From: Actinernus sp. WN-2022
Lineage: Eukaryota > Cnidaria > Anthozoa > Actiniaria > Actinernidae
Direction of reading: 5' to 3'
Length of the DNA stretch: 64,000 nucleotides
NCBI GenBank assembly: GCA_030867875.1
Contig: JAOWCC010000064.1
Coordinates: 36,354,802 to 36,418,801 of the forward strand
Numbering within the stretch: position 1 is the first letter of the stretch; each line of letters begins with the position of its first letter. The notes beneath the pieces were generated by a model. The model ran no database searches. It worked only from the letters and a program-made list of their open reading frames with translations, and had not been told where the DNA came from. Below, one piece after another: positions 45,410 through 56,977 of the stretch. Both the position numbers and the translations under genes were made by a program.

Positions 45410-46423
45410 AAGAAGACGCTAAATCAAACATGAAAAGTACTTGGAACATTTTAAATGAAGTCATAAACAGGAAAAAACGCATTAGTAAATTACCTTCAGT
45501 TTTTACTATTGACAATGACAATATTTCCAATCTGTGGAAATTGCTAATAGATTCTTTGACTATTTTACCAATGTTGGTCCAAACCTGGCTATGAAAATTC
45601 CCACTGACTTCGTTAGATACTCATAGTTCTTTTCTTACCGGTAGTTACGTGGACTCTATATTTTTTAGTCGGCTTCTCAAACAGAAATAATTGAAATTGT
45701 GAATTCTCTTCGTCCAGGGACGGCTGCAGGTTTGTAAACGATTATATTGCTTTAATTACTGAACCATTGACTCATATTATTAACTTGTCCATCGAATCTG
45801 GTATTGTTCCGGACCAAATGAAAATTGCTCGTGTCATCCGTTATTCAAATCTGGCGACAATAGATTATTTCCTAATTATAGGCCAGTCTCGGTTTTACCA
45901 ATCTTCTATAATCGCTTATTGAAGTATTTAGACAGACATGAAAGTTTTGACAAATCTTTTCTACGAATTTATCAAGTTCACAATTATAATTTTAGACGTT
46001 CTAAACTTTTTTATATTCCTTTAGTGTAGAACCAAAATTAGACAGTTTTCTGTTTATTATCAGGATCCAGTATTTTTTAACTAGCTGAACGCAGACATTC
46101 GTGATGCCATGACCGTTTCCTCGTTTCAATCCAAGCTGAAAAAAATATCTCTTCTCCCGTCTTTGAAATCGCTTATTATTTATTCATTAATTTCTTCATA
46201 TACATGTTATCTCAATACTGGTATAAATTGTTGTGTGATTTTCTCCATTCTGTTATTCTTGTTTTCGCGCTACTCCCACTTTGTTTTATATAGACATATA
46301 TTGTAAAGAGGCAGCCCAATGCCACATAAGCCTTCTGGTTTCATTTTGGGCTTCCTCGCCATTTTGTTAATTACTTTTGTATTCATTTGTTTTTTTTGGG
46401 GCAAATAAAACTGTTAAACTGAC
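45410..46423 (+). pseudogene. LINE ORF2, decayed, with 3' end
   Basis: In broken frames the blocks run in the natural order of a non-LTR ORF2: STWNILNEVINRKKRISKLP near 45440, SQTEIIEIVNSLRPGTAAG near 45680, ITEPLTHIINLSIESGIVPD near 45760, NYRPVSVLP near 45880, and the C-terminal SSFQSKLKK near 46120. The 3' UTR contains gaggcagcccaatgccacat and ends with ggcaaataaaactgttaaac near 46420. Large parts of the palm domain, including YxDD, are gone. Confidence 0.75.
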
Positions 46424-46889
46424 TTGGAAAGCGATGTGAATGACTCTAAATGTTTGACTCCGGCACACAATATGAAGAGGATGTTTGTAAGTTTAATGCA
46501 CGTTTTTATTATTTTACGACTTTGAATTTGGTTTAATAATTGGGACTAAATAGTAGCTCGGTAAACAAGTAATGGTAGTTGGATGACTTCGTTTTTAAAA
46601 TATTATCGGTGTATCTCGGTAGTCTGCTGATATTAGTAAATTTAGTGCAAAATTGATTATCTAGGTACCTTATGATCCGTGTACTTTTTGCTATCTTTGG
46701 GTCTTTATCAGTGAATTCCTAATTAGGATGAACCTTTTATATAAAATTGCATGTTCATTAGTATTCTTTATAAAAAACGTTCATCCTAATTAGCAATTCA
46801 ATGAGAAAGCTGAGACATCAATGGAAATGCCAAGAATTGCAAGGTGCTTATCCATTGTCTCGATCATTAACCCCGTTTCCCCCTGGGTC
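46424..46889. other. intergenic, no gene recognised
   Basis: An imperfect inverted phrase (gaattcctaattaggatgaa at about 46712 against ttcatcctaattagcaattc at 46781) suggests an old fold-back element. Confidence 0.4.
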
Positions 46890-47510
46890 AGAATTCAAAT
46901 CCCTCCCCGGGCTTTTTATATTGACGATATATTATCAGGTATAAAGGAGCATACACGTGAGTGGTTTGCTTCTTCTTATTGGAGAAAATGGCCATTTCGA
47001 TCTGGACTGTGGTGTTCCACACGGCTCATGTTTGGGCCCTCCTATTTATTATCTATGCATCGAAACTCTTCAAAGTTGTGGAACATCTCCTCCCTAATGC
47101 GCACTGCTTTGCTGACGGCACCCAACTGTACCTTAGTTTTAAACCAGACAGTACTACTAGTCAGGATGAAGCTATCTGCGCTATGAATTTAGATGCATTG
47201 ACGACATAAGGAATTGGATGATCAAAGATAGATTAATGATTAACGATGATAAGACTGCATTTTTATTGATTGGAACAAGACAGCAACTTAGTAAGATTAA
47301 TGAATGCAGTATCACTGTAGGCAATTTCAATATTAATCCAGTTTCATGTGCCAGAAATCTTGGCTCGTGGTTTGACAATAAGTTATGTATGACCACGCAC
47401 ATTACCAAAATTTGCAATGCAGCTTTTTATCATATACATAATATTAGTCGCATTAAGAAATACTTATCCAGGGACTCTTTATTGAATCTTAGATCTAATT
47501 GTAGTCTTTT
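46890..47510 (+). pseudogene. CR1/L2-type LINE reverse-transcriptase fragment
   Basis: Two overlapping frames give the palm domain: a relic of GVPQGSCLGPLLFIIYASKL near 47010, HCFADGTQLYLSF near 47105, RNWMIKDRLMINDDKTAFLL near 47210, and NLGSWFDNKLCMTTHI near 47360. In the YxDD motif the second Asp reads Gly (FADG), which would abolish catalysis even without the frameshift between the two parts. Confidence 0.8.
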
Positions 47511-47690
47511 ATTAGAGCCGCCTAAAGAGAGAATGTTTCCCTCGCGTTGCGGCTCTGGAGTATCGGAGCGCAGCGAGCGGAGATTATGGGGATTGGGGCG
47601 AGAAAAAAAGGGAGGGGGTGGGGAGAAGAGGAAGAGAGAGCCTGCCGGCAAGCCATGGTTATTATGGTATCCACCCACTAATTAAAATGC
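47511..47690. repeat. dispersed repeat, partner at 48947-49025
   Basis: agagagcctgccggcaagcc with atggttatta occurs here and inverted at 48947-49000 (aatcatggcttgccggtagg). The flanking purine-rich tract is shared. Confidence 0.6.
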
Positions 47691-47827
47691 ATAAAATTAG
47701 AAATTCATTCAACCGATTCATCCAATCATCATGCGGCGGAAGTGAAAATCATGTTTAATATCTGTCAAACTCAAGGAATTTCAACTCGAGCGTAAAATTC
47801 AAAATAAAAAATATTCGAACTTGGAGA

Positions 47828-48680
47828 ATGTCTGGAATGTCAGCTGAAACTCCGAAAAAACTTGTGAAGACAGGGCCTAAATCCAAATCTGTAAATGTCA
47901 ACAACTTTTGCAGGATATGTAATGTATGTTTTAAGGTAGCGTTTGGGAATTCAAATATTTCCACGGCGATAATCTGTTCAAGCCTTCAGAAAGAAAAGAA
48001 GCCGAGGCTTAATTCTAGCTGCCTGCGAAAGTATCGGTCTTCATATTCCGAAATCTGCTGCTCTATCATAGCGAGTCTGTCGTTCCTGAGGAAGGAAGAT
48101 TCGAAATGCAGTAGAGAACTACACCTTTGTTCGAGAAAGTTTGCAGGATAAAGAGAACTAAAATAAAGAGAACTCGTTGCCGCTGAATATAAAGTCGCCA
48201 CCAAATCAGAAAAGAACACTGCCGACCACAATAACACCGGAATGAAATTCTGCCAAAAGAAGCGATAAAAACCATCCATGCAGCGTTACAAAATCATCAA
48301 AGCAGCTCGTATTTTCGGAAGCACAAGCCTGTTCCTCGAACACACCGGTCCATGTTTCAACCGTGTACGATTCGTTGACGACAATACAAGCAAGACGCTT
48401 GTGGAGTTCCGATGCAGGGTTCAGGTTCAGCTCATCGCGAAATTCGCTCTGACTCATTACTTCTTCTGCAGAACTAAACAGCAATTTGAAGTTGCACTTC
48501 TGTAGTTCCTCAGGTTTTAGGTCTGAACGTTCAGCAGCAGGATAACCTAAGGAACTTTTTAACACTAGTGAATGCTTGGAATATCCTATTTTTTCCAAAC
48601 CCAGTTGGGATTACAGTTAGAACATGTCTTCCAGACAAAAGATCTCTGTCCTTTCTTTAAATTCATCGCTGAGGGAATTC
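47828..48680 (+). pseudogene. decayed Cys-rich (ZAD-like) gene
   Basis: Starting at the ATG at 47828 (or 47837), the first frame reads SVNVNNFCRICNVCFKVAFG, a CxxCxxC start. After a frameshift the sequence continues NLFKPSERKEAE, then in a third frame LILAACESIGLHIPKSAALS and RVCRS...GRKIRNAVENYTF, the second half of a Cys-pair domain of the ZAD-like type. Further frames give KSSKQLVFSEAQACSSNT, a Ser/Pro-rich linker. At least three frameshifts and several stops make this a pseudogene. The family name is tentative, based on the spacing of CxxC and the RVCxxCGRKIRN-like end. Confidence 0.45.
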
Positions 48681-48699
48681 TAGGTATGTTTGTCGCCAT

Positions 48700-48840
48700 A
48701 TTAATAGACCCTTTGCACGTTACGTCATAGCCGCCATGTTGATGTATAGTTAACAATAGATTCTTCGTTAGCTTCTTTTGTTCTGTACACCAACATGGCC
48801 GCCATGCCCTTTGTTATTTAAATCTCTGGGGATTGAGTGC
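48700..48840. repeat. dispersed repeat, partner at 59925-60085
   Basis: caccaacatggccgccatg, tttgttatttaaatctctgg and gcacgttacgtcat recur inverted at 59925-60085 (ccccagagattcaaataaca; gtggcggccatgttgg; gatgacgtcacgtgc). Confidence 0.7.
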
Positions 48841-48946
48841 AAACCATCTATTGGTTTCTGCTCTTATCACATGCCATGCATGAATAAAATTTAATGAGTT
48901 TCTGTCAATCACGCATTTTAGCCAATAGCAATATGCGGCCTTCTGA

Positions 48947-49025
48947 GGCCGAGAGTTATCAAAATAATCATGGCTTGCCGGTAGGCTCTCTCTTCCTCTC
49001 CTCCCATCCAGTCGCTTTCTTTCTT
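48947..49025. repeat. dispersed repeat, inverted partner of 47511-47690
   Basis: aatcatggcttgccggtagg followed by ctctctcttcctctcctcc, the complement of the purine-rich tract near 47640. Confidence 0.6.
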
Positions 49026-49049
49026 CAAACGGAAATTGAAGACTCACCT

Positions 49050-49255
49050 TTTGCGGGCAGTTGTTCGCAATTTTTAGCAAATTTTAGATATGGTTTTATA
49101 TTAGAATGTTGGATTTATATTTTTAGCTTATTCTAGATTATTATTTGATAGGTTCCAATATATTATTAGGTTAAGAATATTTATTGTGAAGCGCTGTTGA
49201 TCAGCATATGTAAATAGCGCTCTATAAGTAATTATATTATTATTAATATCTTATT
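49050..49255 (+). pseudogene. L2-type LINE 3' tail
   Basis: Only the 3' UTR is left: ttgtgaagcgctgttgatca, then aatagcgctctataagtaat with ATT repeats. The same end is found on the LINEs at 4495-5195 and 50070-50785. Confidence 0.65.
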
Positions 49256-49266
49256 AACCAAGTGTG

Positions 49267-49715
49267 GGGTCCGTACCGTTAGTTATGGACCGAGTTTTCC
49301 CGACCCTCTTCACCGGATGGCCCAAGTGCGAAGCGCGCGCGCCATAAAGACGAAAAAACGAGGATCCATAATAGGTACTTATGGACTGAGTTAGGTCGGG
49401 CCGGCCAGGAAAATATTTGGCTCGATGTCATGACGTACGGACCGATCGCACGTACAAAATGACCGAGAGCCAAATATTTCCCCGTCCGGTCCGACCTAAC
49501 TCAGTCAATAGGTTTTTTTATCATATGACCATATTTTTTTGTAGATCAAACCGCAAAACAGCAAGACAACATTGTGCAGGGCCGGACGGCTTTTTCCGGC
49601 CCGCTCATGCCATACACGGCCGGCCCTTATCACGTGCCTTAGTTTTGTAAATGGTTTTGAAAGGTATGCGCGCGCGGGGCCGTACCGGTCATATGATAAC
49701 TTACGGTACGGACCG
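49267..49715. mobile_element. 449-bp MITE with nested fold-back
   Basis: The termini are gggtccgtaccgttagttat and, inverted, ataacttacggtacggacc. A second inverted repeat of about 50 bp (ggactgagttaggtcgg and agccaaatattt arms) lies at 49384-49507. GC-rich compared with its surroundings. No transposase. Confidence 0.75.
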
Positions 49716-49904
49716 AGCAAATGAGGTTAATAAGATGTTACTTGTGTGGCTTCTTCATTTTCTTTGAGACCGGAAGTGGGCGGAAGGTCCGTATGGGACG
49801 TTATGGACAGCCATTTGACCAATCATAGCTAAACTGCTAAACTGTTTAACACTTGATGTAAAAATACAGCCAACTTTTAAAGCCCTCCGTAAACAATACT
49901 TCAA

Positions 49905-50062
49905 TGACAATACAATACAATACTTTACAATACAATACAATACAATACAATACAATACAATACTTCTTTTAACCACGTGTCACCTAGGAGCTTATACAAC
50001 TCGTTTAAACGTGAACGTGAACAAAAAATAGGCAAATAAAAATACATACATACATACATACT
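49905..50062. repeat. (AATAC)n and (CATA)n microsatellites
   Basis: tacaatacaatacaatacaa runs at about 49905-49962, and catacatacatacatac at about 50043-50061. The minus-strand open frames here only translate the repeat. Confidence 0.85.
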
Positions 50063-50069
50063 TTGTAAC

Positions 50070-50754
50070 TTCGAGAATTGACTATTGCAACTCTCTATTA
50101 TCTGGCCTACCACAATGCTTAGTACAAAAACTCCAGTACGTGCAGAATGCTGCGGCACGCCTTTTAACATATTCTAAGAAACCAGAACATATAACACCAA
50201 TACTTAAAGAACTACACTGGTTACCCATTACTGCTAGAATAGAATTTAAAATTCTAATTTTAACTTTCAAAGCTTATCATGAAACTGGACCTTATTATCT
50301 ACAAGAACTCTTAATTAAATATATACCTGGTAGATCGCTACGCTCGGTTAATAAGAAACTTTTAGTCGTCCCTAAATATAATCTTGAAACTTATGGAAAG
50401 CGCGCATTTTCAGTAATTGCGCCAACATTATGGAATAATCTGCCTGACATTATAAGGACTACTGAGTCTCTAAACACTTTCAAGAGCAGAGTTAAAACTT
50501 ACTTATTTAGACGCTATTATCACTCTGATACCTGAAATACTTGATTGAGTCGGCTACGTAAACGTAATTTATTTGAGTAAATATTAATTAATTATTTATA
50601 CACCAATATTGTAATTTTAAGGATAACATTTGTATATAATTTAAACATATTTGTTATAGTTACTTACATTATTACTTATATTATTATTATCAGTAGTAGT
50701 AGCATTGTAAAGCGCTATTGGTTTTATAGTAGAAATAACGCTATATAAATAAAG

Positions 50755-50785
<31 letters not shown>
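50070..50785 (+). pseudogene. CR1/L2-type LINE ORF2 C-terminus with intact tail
   Basis: The open frame 50140-50535 (131 residues) is uninterrupted and reads [59 protein letters not shown] and [14 protein letters not shown], all standard C-terminal blocks. The 3' UTR ends with aaagcgctattgg, then cgctatataaataaag and (ATT)n at 50748-50782. It is 5' truncated and lacks the catalytic domain, but is the youngest-looking LINE in the window. Confidence 0.85.
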
Positions 50786-50914
50786 TAAAACGTTTAGATA
50801 CACTTGATGTTTAAAAGTATTAAAAAGTATTAAAATATTACAAAGTCATGAAATATTACAATATTAAAAATATATATTAAACTATGCATATATACTCATT
50901 ATAATAAATGTATA

Positions 50915-51136
50915 TTAGAAATTTCGAGGTATTTCTTTATGACGATAACATATGAGATCGTAAAGCGCTTTTAAAATATATAATTTCTTTGCATCCCTTA
51001 TTTTAGTAGGTAGTTTGTATATATATGAAAACGATTTATGAAGCCATTCCAAATTAAAATGAGGTTCTCGTCTGGTACAATTTCCGCGCAGGTTGTAGCT
51101 TGCCACTTTAAGCCTGAAAAAGTCATTTATATGCAA
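50915..51136 (-). pseudogene. LINE ORF2 C-terminal fragment
   Basis: A 73-residue frame reads FFRLKVASYNLRGNCTRREP and YKLPTKIRDAKKLYILKALY. This fits the tail block (YxLRGN ... LPxxIRxAxxLxxFKxxL) of Jockey/CR1-type elements. No other domain is left. Confidence 0.5.
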
Positions 51137-51411
51137 TTGAAAATTAGAATTAGTGATTGACGGTTTCTACGTTCAGCCAAGGTTCCTGTGTCGGCGTATT
51201 TGAGAAGATAATCGTATGACAATGACTTGGACAAACCCCAAATAGTTGTTACATCATCTATCTTTAGCTCATTTTAAATCGTAGGCGTAGTATTTATCAA
51301 CAGGTATCTCTAGTTTTTGTTTTGTTTTTAATCAATTTTTAGATGTTCTAGTGTATTTATATATATATTTATATAATTCTTATATTCTTAGCTTGAGGGC
51401 CACAAGTTCTC
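51137..51411. other. intergenic, probable LINE 3' UTR start
   Basis: Nothing clearly coding. The sequence leads into gcttgagggccacaagttct, which together with 52090-52180 looks like the 3' end of a LINE. Confidence 0.4.
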
Positions 51412-52089
51412 AAGCATGTTAAGGCATGGTTTTTGAGCAGTTCTGATAAAACATTCAAAATTCGCTATCTCTGTCATTTATGTATGAAATACCCTATAAC
51501 TTTGGAATAATACGGTAACCGTATGTCTTAACATTTAAGGATCGGTATTTTGGTGTTTTGAAGGTCACGTGACCTTAAGCCTGATAAAACAAAGAAATCA
51601 AAAGGGGTGGCGAAAGTTATTGTTTTGTTTCAGATTTTTGGTTCAAAATGCTAAGCTTGTAATGGAAAATGAGACTGTGTCCGGAATGGTTGACTTTTTA
51701 TCACTGAAGAGGAAAGAAATGGTGAAAAATGGTTCCAAGAATAGGTCACGTGACCTGTTTTCTATATTTTCGCCTTAACAGTCTATCAGGGTCAACCATT
51801 CCGAACTGATCTTTAAAGTCAACCACAAGTGTAATCAGATAAACACAAAATCGTTACTTACAATATACAATGTGCCACCCCGTTTTTAGTTTAATTTTCA
51901 AGTTTTTGTGATCACGTGGTTGGTCACGTGATAGACATTTTACCAAAATTTGATATCAGGACGATAAAAAACGCTGAGATTAGTTATAACCACCATTGTT
52001 CTAGGATTTGAGCAAATTCAAGTGACTCTATTTAACAAAATAGCTGTAGCCTCGTTTTCATGTTCAAACCATGCCTTAACATACTTGAG
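51412..52089. mobile_element. 678-bp element inserted in a LINE tail
   Basis: Inverted ends caagcatgttaaggcatggt and aaaccatgccttaacatacttg. An inner inverted phrase (gtccggaatggttgac / gtcaaccattccgaa) lies at 51678-51807. After the element a LINE tail follows (ctcgtaaaataaagtcttta plus ATT repeats, to 52178). The open frame 51569-51778 is not supported. Confidence 0.7.
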
Positions 52090-52142
52090 TTTATTAGTGC
52101 ATGTTATACACTATTTAGTGCTCACCCTCGTAAAATAAAGTC

Positions 52143-52178
<36 letters not shown>
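52090..52178 (+). pseudogene. LINE 3' tail with (ATT)n
   Basis: ttagtgctcaccctcgtaaa, taaagtctttatt and ten or so ATT repeats at the end. Only the tail of the element remains. Confidence 0.65.
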
Positions 52179-52596
52179 GCTCGCGGAATTACTTAGCTAC
52201 GTACATTTAGTATTCCAGTGGCTAAAAGGTCCCGATATAAGCGATTTGTTGTGAACATTCTCTGTATTCTTATTCCAGAATATGGTGAATCGGATTGACC
52301 CTAATTATGCCGTTTCACATTTCGCGTTAATTCCGCGGTCTCACAACAAAACGGTTTGCTAAAATAGTTCTTCAGTTTTTCTCATTTGAAAGGAAGCCAT
52401 TTCAGGCTCGCTTCACAAACAAATAAAAAAACTCACCAATCACGGCTTACGGGAATCATGAGAATAAATCAGTCATGTTTCATGATTTCAAGGTGTTTTT
52501 TCGTTTCCCGAGCAAAAAAAATCCAAATACGGCTCACGAGAATGCCCTCTACGACACCCTGACAACAGGCGCCGCGTACACTGCAGTCATGATCGA

Positions 52597-52935
52597 TAAA
52601 GTATTCATTTATATAGCGCAAATTCTATATGAATATATTCAAATGCGCTTCACAAGGTTATATTTTGTGATACAGACTGCTATTGTGGCGCAATGTGCTG
52701 CCGTGCAGTTTACAATCATGAGTGATTGTTAGTACTTCAGAATACCAGGCTGTTGTGTCGGGAGACAATCCCTACTCTTTCTCGAAATAACACAACAGGT
52801 TCTTTTACGTCCTCCTCGTATAGATTAGAAGAGGAAGGAGACAAGGCCAACGGTTTATACGTCCCTGCCCAAGGACGCGGCCGGGATTCGAACCCCCGAC
52901 CTCCCGCACTCTAGACCGCACCGAAACAGATGCTG
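52597..52935 (-). mobile_element. tRNA-derived SINE with L2-type tail
   Basis: Read on the minus strand, the head (about 52935-52865) has GGTGCGGTCTAGAGTGCGGG and a perfect B box GGTTCGAATCC. The body includes ttgtgttatttcgagaaaga. The 3' end is ttgtgaagcgcatttgaata, then atttgcgctatataaatgaa, like the ends of the L2-type LINEs in this window. That shared end is how a SINE borrows a LINE's reverse transcriptase. A deleted copy is at 62318-62432. Confidence 0.75.
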
Positions 52936-53153
52936 GCTGTACATTTCACCACAATTCCTTACGAACCTACCACAGTCAAAATAACATAGAAATTCTCTAT
53001 TCTCTCCAATGACAGTATATTGGCAACAGCAAATGTCTTGTTTATGAGATTTAAAACCTCTCTAGCGTGATTTTATGACGGATTTAAAGTTTTTCGCGCA
53101 CAAAGGATTGTGGGTAAAAGTACAGGCCGCCATTTTTCCGGTACGGTGAATTA
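52936..53153. other. intergenic, no gene recognised
   Basis: No supported feature. Confidence 0.4.
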
Positions 53154-53276
53154 GGTATATACTTCATGGTAGTGTTTTGTTCCATATAGTCTCCCTGCAC
53201 AATCATTTTCTCTACTGTTTTACAGTATTATGCAGGGAGACTATATGGAACGAAACACTACCATGAAGTATATACC
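53154..53276. repeat. 123-bp fold-back element
   Basis: ggtatatacttcatggtagt and ttccatatagtctccctgca at 53154-53198 are mirrored at 53230-53276 with one or two changes. Confidence 0.85.
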
Positions 53277-53398
53277 GTGAATTACTTCCGTTGTAAAGAA
53301 AATCGAATATTATCACTAGAGAGAGAGCAATGTGGCAATGTGTGATGTAACTGATAACCAATCTCCTCTCTAGCTCTTCTCCAGATTCAATAGCAGCA

Positions 53399-54060
53399 TA
53401 CCGTAAAACCTCGAAAAGAAGCCCAGTGGGCTTAATCTCGAGAAGAAGTCCATCTCGAAAAGAAGCCCCCTCTTGAGTTTGCAAAAGTAATCTCGAAAAG
53501 AAGCCCATCTTGAAAAGAAGCCCATGGGTTTCTTTTCAAGATAGTACTTTTACAGTGTAAGGGAATGTCAAAGAACAGATCTAGATAAAATGCATATGAA
53601 GCATGTTTTGATGATCATTAATTGAAATACCGTAATAATGTTTTTCAATATTTTTTTTTTACATTAAACCGAATTTCATGGTTGAAAAATGTAGTCAATA
53701 GTCCTACCGTATTGTTTCATAGTTGTACTATTTTCGGCCGAAGCCAATCTCAATATTTGCAGCATTCATCTTGAAAAGAAGCCCCCCTCTTGAGTTTGGT
53801 AAAGTAATCTTGAGAAGAAGCCCATCTCGAAATGAAGCCCATCCAAGGGTCCTAAATAGAAAACAAGCCCATAGACCCATTCGAAAAATGGCGTCCAATT
53901 TAACTTACTATTGTTTAGGACTGACTAGCCTCGCTTACACGTTAAAAAGCTTTTGTGTGTACTGACTAGCCTCGTGTTCACGTTACCAGGACAATAGCTT
54001 TTTAAATTGGACGCCATTTTTCGAATGGGTCTATGGGCTACTTTTCATGGTTTTACGGTA
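53399..54060. mobile_element. 662-bp MITE with short internal repeats and nested fold-back
   Basis: The ends are taccgtaaaacctcgaaaag and, inverted, cttttcatggttttacggta. The left part repeats ctcgaaaagaagcccatct-like phrases at least six times (53410-53530, 53765-53860). A second inverted repeat (catagacccattcgaaaaat / atttttcgaatgggtctatg) at about 53870-54037 is nested inside. Confidence 0.75.
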
Positions 54061-54118
54061 TATGGACTGAGGCGTGGTGTCGCCAGGCTCATTTTGCTAG
54101 CTACACCGTGTTGACTCC

Positions 54119-54231
54119 CCTGCGAGCAGACCCTTATTTTCCGCTGAGAGCGAAGACAATATTATATTCTTATTTTCTTCGCTCTCAGAGGGAGAACCGA
54201 AAATCAAAGAAAATAAGGGTCTGCTCGCAGG
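54119..54231. repeat. 113-bp fold-back element
   Basis: cctgcgagcagacccttatt at 54119 and its complement ending at 54231; the inner arms gctgagagcgaaga / tcttcgctctcag also pair. Confidence 0.8.
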
Positions 54232-54895
54232 GTCATCCCGTGTTATTAGAAGAACGAAACAGCTGTCCATGGTCGCATTCTAGTTTGAGCGCTTATCGTG
54301 TCAGGTTTAGCCAGTGACCGTTATCGCTATGTTGAAATTGCAGGGCTTTTATAGAGCTTTCATAGCTGTAGCCGTTTTATATTTACATTTCATTTAGAGC
54401 GGTTTTCAGTTGAGTGTATATAGTGAAACCAAACGTAAATTACCCACAGCCAGCCAATCATTGGAGCGAGTAATCACAAGTAACTCATAAATGGCTTCCC
54501 TGTGAGCCAATGACAAACCAAAGCAAAACAAAACCAATTTGCGTTTGGTTTTACTTTGGATTCTGATTGTTGTTGGTTTACTTTCTCAGCCAATAGGAGA
54601 GCTTCACTAAAAGCAAAACCAAAACACTTCCGACAGTCAATTGAAATCCGCTCTAGACTTTGTATGAAGTCAATCAAGTATGAAACATGGAAGAGAAGCT
54701 CATGCGGTGTCACTGGTTTCACCGGCTTCATACAAACCACTGTAATTTTGATTAAATTCAATCAATTCCAAATAATAGCTTCAGTTCAAGACAATTCATA
54801 ATTACAACAGCTCTTAAAATGCCTCGTATTACTAATGTTGGTCTTAAGAATTGAGACTATTATTAAATAGCTTTACAAATTTCATGCATGAAGCT
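54232..54895. other. intergenic, no gene recognised
   Basis: Overlapping open frames on both strands at 54474-54801 arise from one stretch with inverted ggtttgctttgg-like phrases; no coding signature. Confidence 0.4.
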
Positions 54896-55196
54896 TTTGT
54901 TTAAAGGGGCTATGTCATGGTACTGCGCATGTATCGAGTAATCGCTCGGTTGGTGGCTTTAATTGGATACAAATAGTTAAACTTCCCTCCTTCAATGCTT
55001 GATTGAAAGGCTTTTCAATATATTCCCTGGAGACTGTTTATATACACTGTTTGTTGGTCATTTATGCATATTTGTTTTGATTTTAAGCATCCCACATGGC
55101 CGAGAGGTTCGGTAGGTCATATAAAAAACGGTGGAAATTACTGTTTCGATTCCGGCCCGGAACGCGAAGCCTATTACGGTGACACAGCCCCTTTAA
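54896..55196. mobile_element. 301-bp non-autonomous element with TTAA-type ends
   Basis: The ends are TTTAAAGGGGCTATGTCA and TGACACAGCCCCTTTAA, consistent with a TTAA target. The diverged inverted partner is at 38167-38404. Confidence 0.75.
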
Positions 55197-56977
55197 TTTC
55201 AGGCCTAGAATCAGTTTACTACCGGTGTAATTACAACTGTTATGTTAATCAACATTTGACACCCACGATTTTTTCAGCTTCGGGTATACGTTCGGGAATT
55301 TTTTATATATTTTTCTTGCCTCCTGTTCAATGCTTTATCAAAACGAATTCGATCGAAAAGTCTTTCTTTTCTTGATATAGATTAAAGCCATGCAGTTTAG
55401 ATTTTTCATTTAATAATTTTTGGTTTAAACGTTTTTGCGCTTTAATGTTTTATATTAAATTACTCTAACTGTACTGCCGATTACGTATATTTAATTAATG
55501 GCTCTGGCAAGCGGTCATACGCTTTCGTAATTTTTTTTTCAAAAAGCTCGGAAGAATTCTGCTTTTAATAACGGTTCCATAAAAGATTAATATAAGGCAT
55601 GGAATTTTACGCCTACGCTCTTTGTGGCTTGGTACGTGATGGCTTTAATATTGTCGCGTTCAGGGGGAAAAGTTGTCTTGGATTCCCCGTTTCATTCTCA
55701 TGATCATAAATCTTTCTTTTCTTAACATAGATCAGGAGGCAAAACTTCTGTCAGAGGCCATGCAGCACTAATTTTTCGTTTTAAAAATCCTGGGTTCGAA
55801 ATATCCAAAGAGAAAACGCTTTCGGGTGATTACCCTGACTCAATTGACCTTCGGAAGGCCGGAGAATTAGGAACATTGAAAATAGTGCTAATGCCATTCA
55901 CGTGCGATGGTAGTAATTAACGGCGGAAAACCAATCAAAATTGATTGAAAAAAGCTCATTAATAGCCTATCTTCAAAATACAAGATGCTGAGTAAAACGT
56001 ATTTGTGATATGACTTAATAAACAGAGGCGCATTATAAATGTATGTGAGGATCTACGTACGCGCGCTCTGATTGGTCGAGATGTGTTCGTTCTACAGATG
56101 ACGTCACGCCTTACAACTAATTAGATTTTAATTTGGATTTGTTTTTAATGTCCTTTTTCCGTGCCTCGGGTAGCTTAGCTTCTCCAGAGGTAAGGAACGT
56201 TATTTTTCCATTCCCTGGTTCAAAACAAGCACATGATCAACTACATCAATATAGAACTGAATTATATTCCGAGTTTAGTACATATACTGAGATAAGACTG
56301 ATAATTTAAGGTCTCCTCGCAAAAAACCGCGGTAATCTGTAGCTAAGAACGGAACTTCTTGCCGTTGAAGGGAGTTCCAAAAAAGAAATGAAATACAGAA
56401 CATTATCAAGCAATATTGTTATAATACCTGATGGAAATAAAAGAGACACAAGTATTTCCTTTTAATATGAAGAATGGGTTTTCTAAAATATTGATTTTGG
56501 GCTTATTTTCTTCACTGGATCCGTCTAGAGAATTGTCAAAAATACAGATTGATCAGATAAATTGTCTTTATTTCCTCACTGCTCTAGCAACATCGAGCTA
56601 GTGTGTAAATAGTTGGAATTAGAGGAGACATATTGGCTTTAATCAACTTTTCAACGTCTGAATGTCTCGATAATATTAAAATCCTTTTGAAACCAGAACT
56701 TGCGGAATAGTGAAATGTTGAACATCGGTTAAAAAGCGATTTGGTGGTCAACCACATCCGTAAATTAAGGCTGTGTGATGTCAATCCAATCAGCTAACAA
56801 CCTAGTACGTCAAATTAATTGCTTATCTGCCGATTGAATCATTCGGGTTTTTCGTCTTAGTAAATGCGATGTTGATATCTTGTCTTGGATAACCCAGCCA
56901 AAGGAGATTGTTATTCCGAAGAAAGATCTCCAACGGCGTCAGCCGAAAACATCAGAAATACATTGCCATTCAAAGAA
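55197..56977. other. intergenic, no gene recognised
   Basis: Long AT-rich stretch without supported genes. The open frame upstream of 56978 continues back to a TTG at 56885, which I do not use as a start. Confidence 0.4.

Noticed and set aside
47986..48598. Minus-strand ORFs of 97 and 130 residues
   Set aside because: The plus strand of the same region gives recognisable blocks of a decayed Cys-pair gene; the minus frames have no motif or signal.
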